From Przewalskia tangutica (lineage: Eukaryota > Streptophyta > Magnoliopsida > Solanales > Solanaceae): a DNA stretch of 64,000 bases. Location: the NCBI GenBank assembly GCA_029844215.1, contig CM056728.1, positions 58,567,789-58,631,788 of the forward strand, written 5' to 3'. This document shows positions 56,191-64,000 of this stretch, piece by piece. Below the pieces are notes generated by a model. The model ran no database searches and was not told the origin of the DNA. It saw nothing but the letters and a program-made list of their open reading frames with translations. The position numbers and the translations under genes were made by a program. Positions within the stretch are counted from its first letter, which is position 1. Each line of letters starts with the position of its first letter.

Positions 56191-58473
56191 GTACGTACAT
56201 TCTTTTATAAAAGACTCCTTTCTATGTAAAGCCCCAAGATACTAACACCCGTAGTATCAAGGCGTGTCTATTTTTCAAAGTAAGTTACTACACTTTAGAA
56301 AACTCATTTCAAAGCTTGAAATCAAGTAACTCCAAATTTTCACAATCTAGGCAACTTATGCCGATTAATCAAAATAGACAACTTTCTAAACCTTCCATAA
56401 AGTCGTTATAACCAACTTCCCATAAAGCCGTTATAACCCTTTATGGTTTTAGACATATCCATTCCTTCAATAACCAAGAGACTTATACTATTAAAACCAA
56501 GTATCACATACTTACAAATCAAGTTCTTAACTTTCAAAATACTTCAAGTCTCTTAATAGTTAGAAAACAAGTTTTCTTCTACTTTTTAAACCTCAAGTAA
56601 CTTCACCCTTAACACAAGTTACTTCTTTTAAATCATGTCATTTCTCCTCTTTTAAATCAAATAAGTAAATCACTCCTTTGACTCCCCTAAAGTCATTATG
56701 ATGACCTTTAGGTTTTAGAACTAAGGCACTAGCCAAAAGATTTGGAAACCACTTCCTTTTTAAGACTACATGTACTTTACGTAAAAATACCTTCACTTTT
56801 AGGAATCCAAACTTCATCAAGAAAATGGATTCTACAACTTACAATCTAAACATCAAAGTACAATCAAGGAAGTACATAGAACAAATTCTATTTTTGGCAA
56901 TCCAAATACAACCAAGGAATGGATCCTTTAAGGAGTAGAACCTACTTTCTTTATCTTAAGGAATCATGCTAGAAGAGGAGATAGTTCACATACCTTTTCG
57001 GCTAAATCCACAAGCTAAGCCAAATACGCCGTACGTAGAAGTGTCAACCTATAATGGTCACAACAAGACTATCAACTTCTAGTCTCAACGTAGAATAATA
57101 CTAAGTATACGGCCTCTAATTCTACGGAAAATCGGGCAGCACTTCCTTTGTTTCTACTCACTTTGCCACCTTTTTCAAGGCCGAATACAATAACCAACAA
57201 GCGACATTTAAGGCTCCAAACAACAACCAAACAAAGGGGATTACACGCCTTACAATACGTGTAATATTCCGCCCCACAATTCATACCAAAAAGTATAATA
57301 CTACACTAGCCATTCTCGGCCAATATATAACCAACACAAGTCCTTTCCAATTCTTTTCCAAATTTCAAGTTCTTAGGTCAACATGTTACTTAGTCATAAA
57401 CAACTAAAATTTCCTTCTTTATTCAACATGCGACGACTTAAACTAATAATCAACTTGAATTCCAATCTTAAAGCTAAACATGCTAGTTTTCGGATTAGGG
57501 TTCCAATAGCCCATAAACATATCAAACTTCATACTATATAACACATGCTTGCTAAAATCCATAGCTACAACAGTAAGTAAGTCTTAACTACTAAAACGAC
57601 AAAATTTATACCTTTCCAAGCCCTTAAAATTTCCAAGATCCAAAGTCGCGCCTTAGAAATTCTTAGCTCCTTTCCTTAAGTTCCAATCCGCTCCAAGCAT
57701 TCCTTAGAGGCCTATGAAGAACCCTTCTTCAAGTTCCAACTTCAAAGTTGAAAAACTCCCTTAGTTTCCGCCTTGCGACTAACGTGAAAACTCCGTTTTT
57801 CCGAAATCTTTCTATTGAGATATCCTTACAATACCCTAAGGGACATTGGGTTAAAGTCTTGTGGCTAATGGATCAAAATCACAAAATTTTTGTGTGGACT
57901 ATTCATCAGCCAGAGCACCTTCTGAACAAGTGTTGTGATATTTTTCTAAGTGTAAAATGAGCTTGTCTTGCACTAGCTTAGTACTTATAACACTATGGAA
58001 GGCTTAGATTAATACACTTGTGTGCTAGGATGAAGAGAAATTTAATGCAAAGCCAAGTGGACAAGTTGACTTGGTCAACAATATCAAGCTTTGAAGACTT
58101 GATCTTCCTTGATGGCAAATGACCATTCTACCCCTTGCATTTTCATCCAAGACCACATGAGGGGGTGCCACGTGTCGCCCTCTCATTCGTCCATAAAATT
58201 CTGTAACCCTCGTGGGCCCCGCAAAACGTAAAATTCCTCGGGTGGGCCCCACGTGACCAAATCCGTAAAAATAAATTTCCATTAGGTTAAGAGTTCCATA
58301 CTCTTCAAATAATGCATTTTGAGAATCCAATTCTCAACAACGAACATTTTTCCTTTCCGACGTTCGGAACATTTTCCGTCGGAAAAACAATTCTTCCTTT
58401 CGTACAAATTTCCAAGTCTTGTGTTCCTTACGTACCTTCACTTACACATGTCCTGAACTTACGGGGTGTAACA

Positions 58474-59741
58474 TTCTTCCCCCCTTAGAGACATTCGTCC
58501 CCGAATGTTCTTAGTCGGTTATCAAGCTATACAAACTCCGGCATAAACTCTATACTATGCCTATCAATCAAAACTGCACAAGACCAACGATGCCACACAT
58601 GGCCACCACATAACATACGTAAACATAATAATGGACCATCCGTCCGTGGTCCCTTCTCACAAAACTCGAAGGTTACAGTCTCATCAAACACGGGATTCCC
58701 TAGAGGTTCCTTTCTTTCCTTACTCGTCATACTTCCTCGTACTTTCAAACTCATCTAGTACACGTACAAAATCTCAAATTCTATTTCTGTTCCCCAATCC
58801 TTGGAGTTACTAACCAACTTGGCCATTATGCTACTTGAATTTCCGCTAAGGCTCTTCTCGGTCCTTACGACCTAGTTAGGTGGGCAACGTCCACAAACTC
58901 GTACAACGATTAACTAAACTTGGGCCTGGCATCCCCAGGACCCTACCACATAACGGGACCATTTCTAACTGACATCACCCCATTCCAAACTATCGGCTGA
59001 CCCGAAATGAGTCCATAACCCGACTCATCGTCACGCTTAACTTCTCATTCTTAGTCTGAAATAAATCTCTCTCTTATCTCAAGGTACTTCTTACCCTACC
59101 CCCTATTCACTGGAGGTTCGTCTCATAAGCCAAAGTATTTCTACTGCACAATCCTCCCGATCGGTCTTACACTTATACGGGGTAATTACAACTTGTGAAC
59201 TTTATACATCTATAGTCTCAGTTCACCTATCATTCTTGTCAACATTCTTACTTCTCACTTTACTAATCAGAGTATCCCTACCTCTGGGGTACTATCACTT
59301 ACAACTGCTAGCACCGCTATCTTGGTCAATAACATAACTGCTTCCCTCATGACCCTATAGTCTTCTCCTAACCGAGAAACTGGAGGCTCTGGTGTTGGGG
59401 CCTCAAACTTGGCGCAGAAGGACTCGCCGACTGCGGAACAACATCCGGTATACCCTGGGCATAAGCCCTATCAACTCTCTGAGTCTGACTAGTAGCTCTT
59501 GCTACTCCTTTTGCCCTTCTGGGCGGCTGTTGCCCTCCTTGGAGGCATAATCAGAACACAACAATACGTCGAGAGGAATTTTCTTACTAACACGGCTCTA
59601 TGGCACGATCTAGAGTGAGAAGAATAGAAACCAACTCCTAAATGTCCGTAGCCTCCTTCATGGGTGTGGCGCGCAACACACCGATAATCAAGACTCTACT
59701 AGACACGGCCCAGACATTACGAGGACCGCTCGATACAACTC
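58474..59741 (-). mobile_element. Interior of F-minus, almost non-coding (1.27 kb)
   Basis: Next to the LTR is TTCTTCCCCCCTTAGAGA, whose element-strand reading AAGGGGGGAAGAA is the polypurine tract, and ACATTCGTCCCCGAATGT. Then follows the non-coding block related to B, C and H (CTAAACTTGGGCCTGGCAT, ACCCTACCACATAACGGGAC). A gag start remains at its right end. The primer site before the right LTR is eroded (about 59728-59738). There is no capsid core or zinc knuckle, so this interior is smaller than the gag-only elements. Confidence 0.82.
59300..59547 (-). pseudogene. gag: gag N-terminal remnant, F-minus
   Basis: ATG at 59547 opens M-P-P-R-R-A-T-A-A-Q-K-G-K, matching the gag starts of D and C. 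Similarity fades after about 80 codons and joins the non-coding block, so capsid and nucleocapsid are deleted. Confidence 0.7.
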
Positions 59742-60599
59742 TGTCACACCCCAACCCCGGGCGTGGATGGTGCCCTACACAGGCACCTTCTACCTTAACA
59801 ATACAAGTAAATCGGAAATTAAATAACACCTCATTTTTTTAAAACAACCACGTGCGAGGCAAAGCGACAAGGCTGCCATATATACATAAACAAAAGGCAC
59901 TACACCGCATGAGTCCAATCCCACATATGAATACGGACCTAGGAGTTAAATCGAAATATGACGACAAGGCCCCGTACCCAAAACTGTACAAAGCACATCT
60001 TGAAGGATATATACCAAAAGATAAACTCGGACAGAGGAGCTATCCAAAACCCCGGCAGGATCCTACACTGCCGATCACCAAACAGCGTACCTAAACTGCG
60101 GCGATGAACGCGGCCCAAGGAGGTCGATCACGAAGAATGTACCAAGTATGCGAGCGATGAAATGCGTAATGAAATCATAACAGATCTAAACAAAGCGGAG
60201 ACATGTATGATACCCACCTACGATACAATACATAAGCGGTCATATCAAGTCGTGACGCAGCCCTCAAAGTCACTACTCAAATATAACTATGGGTCTCACG
60301 CCCGTAATATCAATCATGCGTGGAATCCTTCCTCACTTGGCGATCTGATGTAATAACACCAATAAGGATACATGAACACCCGGTCCCCACTCGTGTCCTA
60401 AATACCACGTGGTCTCATGCCGGAATCCCACATCGTAAAGCGTGACCATAGGGTAACACAAACAAATCCGGGACATATATGATAATCAAATTACAACACA
60501 TTGTGCCTTACCAACAATGAGAGTAAGCATGAGTATCCTTACAATATAAAATAGGAAGCTCATGATCAAACAGGACCATCCGCGCGGTATCATTTAGCC

Positions 60600-60800
60600 A
60601 TCCTACTCGCGGGACTATTTCACCGCGTAGGCGCGTGGACCGCGTGAGGTATTCCTCGCATAGGACTATTTCACCCACATAAGCCCTTACGGACTCGCGT
60701 GAGGTATTCCTCGCATAGGTGGACGCCCGCGTGGGAATATTTCACCGCGATAAGCCTGCGGACTCGCATGAGGTATTCCTCGCATCGTGGGTAGCAAATC
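60600..60800 (-). repeat. GC-rich minisatellite in F-minus LTR (second copy)
   Basis: Counterpart of 55400-55590, with several short losses. Confidence 0.7.
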
Positions 60801-60879
60801 CACGAATTATGCAAATGCCACCAACCCGGAATGACCGAAATGACGATATAACAATAGCACACAACCGGCTATTTCCAGC

Positions 60880-61390
60880 ACACATAGGCAAATCCTTAAT
60901 TACAAGCCAAAGTCCTTACCAAGGCATACTTAGAATAATTCTCTTTAACAAGCCAAAGTACTTATCAAGGCACTCTTAGACAAATTCTCAATTTATCAAG
61001 CCAAAGTACTAATCAAGGCATACATAGAATAATTCTTTTTTAACAAGTCAAAGTACTTATCAAGGCACACTTAGACAAATTCTCAATTTATCAAGCCAAA
61101 GTACTAATCAAGGCATACATAGAATAATTCTCTTTTAACAAGTCAAAGTACTTATCAAGGAACACTTAGACAAATTCTCAATTTATCAAGCCAAAGTACT
61201 AATCAAGGCATACATAGAATAATTCTCTTTTAACAAGTCAAAGTACTTATCAAGGCACACTTAGACAAATTCTCAATTTATCAAGCCAAAGTACTAATCA
61301 AGGCATACATAGAATAATTCTCTTTTAACAAGTCAAAGTACTTATCAAGGCACACTTAGACAAATTCTCAATTTATCAAGCCAAAGTACT
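60880..61390. repeat. Dimeric 95-bp tandem repeat, five units (second copy)
   Basis: GAATAATTC markers at about 60933, 61026, 61122, 61217 and 61312. Same unit number as the first copy, consistent with both LTRs being copied from one template. Confidence 0.92.
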
Positions 61391-63653
61391 ACGTACGTAC
61401 ATTCTTTTATAAAAGACTCCTTTCTATGTAAAGCCCCAAGATACTAACACCCGTAGTATCAAGGCGTGTCTATTTTTCAAAGTAAGTTACTACACTTTAG
61501 AAAACTCATTTCAAAGCTTGAAATCAAGTAACTCCAAATTTTCACAATCTAGGCAACTTATGCCGATTAATCAAAATAGATAACTTTCTAAACCTTCCAT
61601 AAAGCCGTTATAACCAACTTCCCATAAAGCCGTTATAACCCTTTATGGTTTTAGACATATCCATTCCTTCAATAACCAAGAGACTTATACTATTAAAACC
61701 AAGTATCACATACTTACAAATCAAGTTCTTAACTTTCAAAATACTTCAAGTCTTGTAGTTAGAAAACAAGTTTTCTTCTACTTTTTAAACCTCAAGTAAC
61801 TTCACCCTTAACACAAGTTACTTCTTTTAAATCATGTCATTTCTCCTCTTTTAAATCAAATAAGTAAATCACTCCTTTGACTCCCCTAAAGTCATTATGA
61901 TGACCTTTAGGTTTTAGAACTAAGGCACTAGCCAAAAGATTTGGAAACCACTTCCTTTTTAAGACTACATGTACTTTACGTAAAAATACCTTCACTTTTA
62001 GGAATCCAAACTTCATCAAGAAAATGGATTCTACAACTTACAATCTAAACATCAAAGTACAATCAAGGAAGTACATAGAACAAATTCTATTTTTGGCAAT
62101 CCAAATACAACCAAGGAATGGATCCTTTAAGGAGTAGAACCTACTTTCTTTATCTTAAGGAATCATGCTAGAAGAGGAGATAGTTCACATACCTTTTCGG
62201 CTAAATCCACAAGCTAAGCCGAATACGCCGTACGTAGAAGTGTCAACCTATAATGGTCACAACAAGACTATCAACTTCTAGTCTCAACGTAGAATAATAC
62301 TAAGTATACCTCTAATTCTACGGAAAATCGGCGCACTTCCTTTGTTTCTACTCACTTTGCCACCTTTTTCAAGGCCGAATACAATAACCAACAAGCCACA
62401 TTTAAGGCTCCAAACAACAACCAAACAAAGGGATTACACGCCTTACAATACGTGTAATATTCCGCCCCACAATTCATACCAAAAGTATAATACTACACGA
62501 GCCATTCTCGGCCAACATCTAACCAACCCAAGTCCTGTCCAATGCTTTTCCAAATTTCAAGTTCTTAGGTCAACATGTTACTGAGTCATAAACAACTAAA
62601 ATTTCCTTCTTTATTCAACACGCGACTTAAACTAATAATCAACTTGAATTCCAATCTTAAAGCTAAACATGCTAGTTTTGGATTAGGGTTCCAATAGCCC
62701 ATAAACATATCAAACTTCATACTATATAACACATGCTTGCTAAAATCCATAGCTACAACAATAAGTAAGTCTTAACTACTAAAACGACAAAATTTATACC
62801 TTTCCAAGCCCTTAAAATTTCCAAGATCCAAAGTCGCGCCTTAGAAATTCTTAGCTCCTTTCCTTAAGTTCCAATCCGCTCCAAGCATTCCTTAGAGCCT
62901 ATGAAGAACCCTTCAAGTTCCAACTTCAAAGTTGAAAAACTCCCTTAGTTTCCGCCTTGCGACTAACGTGAAAACTCCGTTTTTCCGAAATCTTTCTATT
63001 GAGATATCCTTACAATACCCTAAGGGACATTGGGTTAAAGTCTTGTGGCTAATGGATCAAAATCACAAAATTTTTGTGTGGACTATTCATCAAAGCCGAG
63101 AGCACCTTCTTGAACAAGAAGTGTTGTGATATTTTCTAAGTGTAAAATGAGCTTGTCTTGCACTAGCTTAGTACTTATAACACTATGGAAGGCTTAGATT
63201 AATACACTTGTGTGCTAGGATGAAGAGAAATTTAATGCAAAGCCAAGTGGACAAGTTGACTTGGTCAACAATATCAAGCTTTGAAGACTTGATCTTCCTT
63301 GATGGCAAATGACCATTCTACCCCTTGCATTTTCATCCAAGACCACATGAGGGTGCCACGTGTCGCCTCTCATTCGTCCATAAAATTAGTAACCTCGTGG
63401 GCCCGCAAAACGTAAAATTCCTCGGGTGGGCCCAGCGTGACCAAATCGTAAAAATAAATTTCCATTAGGTTAAGAGTTCCATACTCTTCAAATAATGCAT
63501 TTTGAGAATCCAATTCTCAACAACGAACATTTTTCCTTTCCGACGTTCGGAACATTTTCCGTCGGAAAAACAATTCTTCCTTTCGTACAAATTTCCAAGT
63601 CTTGTGTTCCTTACGTACCTTCACTTACATGTCACGAACTTACGGGTGTAACA

Positions 63654-64000
63654 TTCTTCCCCCCTTAGAGACATTCGTCCCCGAATGTTCTTAGTCGGTT
63701 ATCAAGCTATACAAACTCCGGCATAAACTCTATACTATGCCTATCAATCAAAACTGCACAAGACCAACGATGCCACACATGGCCACCACATAACATACGT
63801 AAACATAATAATGGACCATCCGTCCGTGGTCCCTTCTCACAAAACTCGAAGGTTACAGTCTCCTCAAACACGGGATTCCCTAGAGGTTCCTTTCTTTCCT
63901 TACTCGTCATACTTCCTCGTACTTTCAAACTCATCTAGTACACGTACAAAATCTCAAATTCTGTTTCTGTTCCCCAATCCTTGGAGTTACTAACCAACTT
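63654..64000 (-). mobile_element. Second interior of F-minus (continues beyond window)
   Basis: It is colinear and almost identical with 58474-58820 (I see two substitutions: CTCATC/CTCCTC near 63860 and CTATTT/CTGTTT near 63963). Its presence after a second LTR makes the order LTR-interior-LTR-interior. Confidence 0.92.

Larger units (their letters stand above)
54519..58473 (-). mobile_element. LTR of lineage 2, element F-minus (first copy)
   Basis: TGTCACACCCCGAACCCC to ACGGGGTGTAACA, 3955 bp, one of the largest LTRs here. Left flank CCTGT (54514-54518) is in N. It holds a GC-rich array (55400-55590), a dimeric 95-bp array (55680-56190), CATAAAGCCGTTATAAC pairs (56395-56440), a donor-like site (TATACCTTTCC, near 57608) and the promoter-proximal end homologous to F-plus. 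No coding sequence; short open frames are shared with the second copy simply because the LTRs are duplicates. Confidence 0.94.
59742..63653 (-). mobile_element. LTR of lineage 2, element F-minus (second copy)
   Basis: TGTCACACCCCAACCCC to ACGGGTGTAACA, 3912 bp, nearly identical to 54519-58473 apart from small indels, mostly in the GC-rich first 1.1 kb. It has the same five-unit 95-bp array (60880-61390) and GC-rich array (60600-60800). Confidence 0.94.

Noticed and set aside
56638..56820. Identical 60-residue frames at 56638-56820 and 61837-62019
   Set aside because: Identity reflects the two copies of the same LTR; no start context or domain supports a gene.
58527..58754. 75-residue frame repeated at 63707-63934
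   Set aside because: Lies in the non-coding 3' block next to the polypurine tract; the same block in B, C and H does not keep the frame.

Overview
This window is plant nuclear DNA, almost certainly pericentromeric or otherwise repeat-dense heterochromatin. I find no intact host gene, tRNA or rRNA. Nearly all of it is Ty3/gypsy LTR retrotransposon sequence, piled up by insertion of elements into each other. The evidence is initiator-Met tRNA primer sites (TGGTATCAGAGC) directly after LTR ends, gag with CCHC zinc knuckles, protease, RT and integrase relics, polypurine tracts before LTR starts, and LTR boundaries of TGT...ACA form cutting cleanly into each other. Two 5'-truncated L1-type LINE copies confirm a plant genome. 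The coding relics look chromovirus-like (Tekay/Del-like gag and integrase C-terminus). An asterid eudicot seems most likely, but I cannot name a species.

Two related LTR lineages are present. Lineage 1 has LTRs of about 3.3-3.55 kb, running TGTTATACCCCG...GGTCGTGACA. Lineage 2 has LTRs of about 3.9 kb, running TGTTACACCCCG...GGGTGTGACA. For reference I name the copies M, A, B, K, E, D, C, G, H and P (left and centre), Q, F-plus, N and F-minus (right).

Layout: 1-1465 end of M (minus LTR); 1466-5415 A (plus; 5' LTR, primer site, broken gag, protease, RT); 5416-11840 B (minus; LTR, gag-only interior, truncated LTR); 11841-12248 end of A's 3' LTR; 12249-14203 K (plus LTR); 14204-15091 E (minus LTR); 15092-16691 D (plus; LTR end, primer site, gag start); 16692-25552 C (minus; complete, TSD CCACT); 25553-31572 D continued (gag, integrase relic, 3' LTR); 31573-34825 and 43635-44234 G (minus LTR), holding a LINE fragment (32866-33496) and the near-complete element H (34826-43634); 44235-45944 P (plus LTR end); 45945-47362 unclassified; 47363-47544 Q (LTR scrap); 47545-48910 F-plus; 48911-54518 N (plus LTR) carrying a LINE (about 50630-53330); 54519-64000 F-minus (LTR, interior, LTR, interior).

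The junctions imply a stack P > G > D > E > K > A > B, with M also in A, C also in D and H also in G. The elements do not work together as an operon. B, C and H carry only gag between very large LTRs, which fits non-autonomous TR-GAG-type elements that would need RT and integrase in trans. A is a decayed relic of the gag-pol type. The most informative observations are the scar where pol was lost in C, a conserved splice-donor-like site in every lineage 1 LTR that spans it, stem-loops at the LTR 3' ends, variable minisatellites at one LTR position, and the tandem LTR-interior-LTR-interior layout of F-minus.
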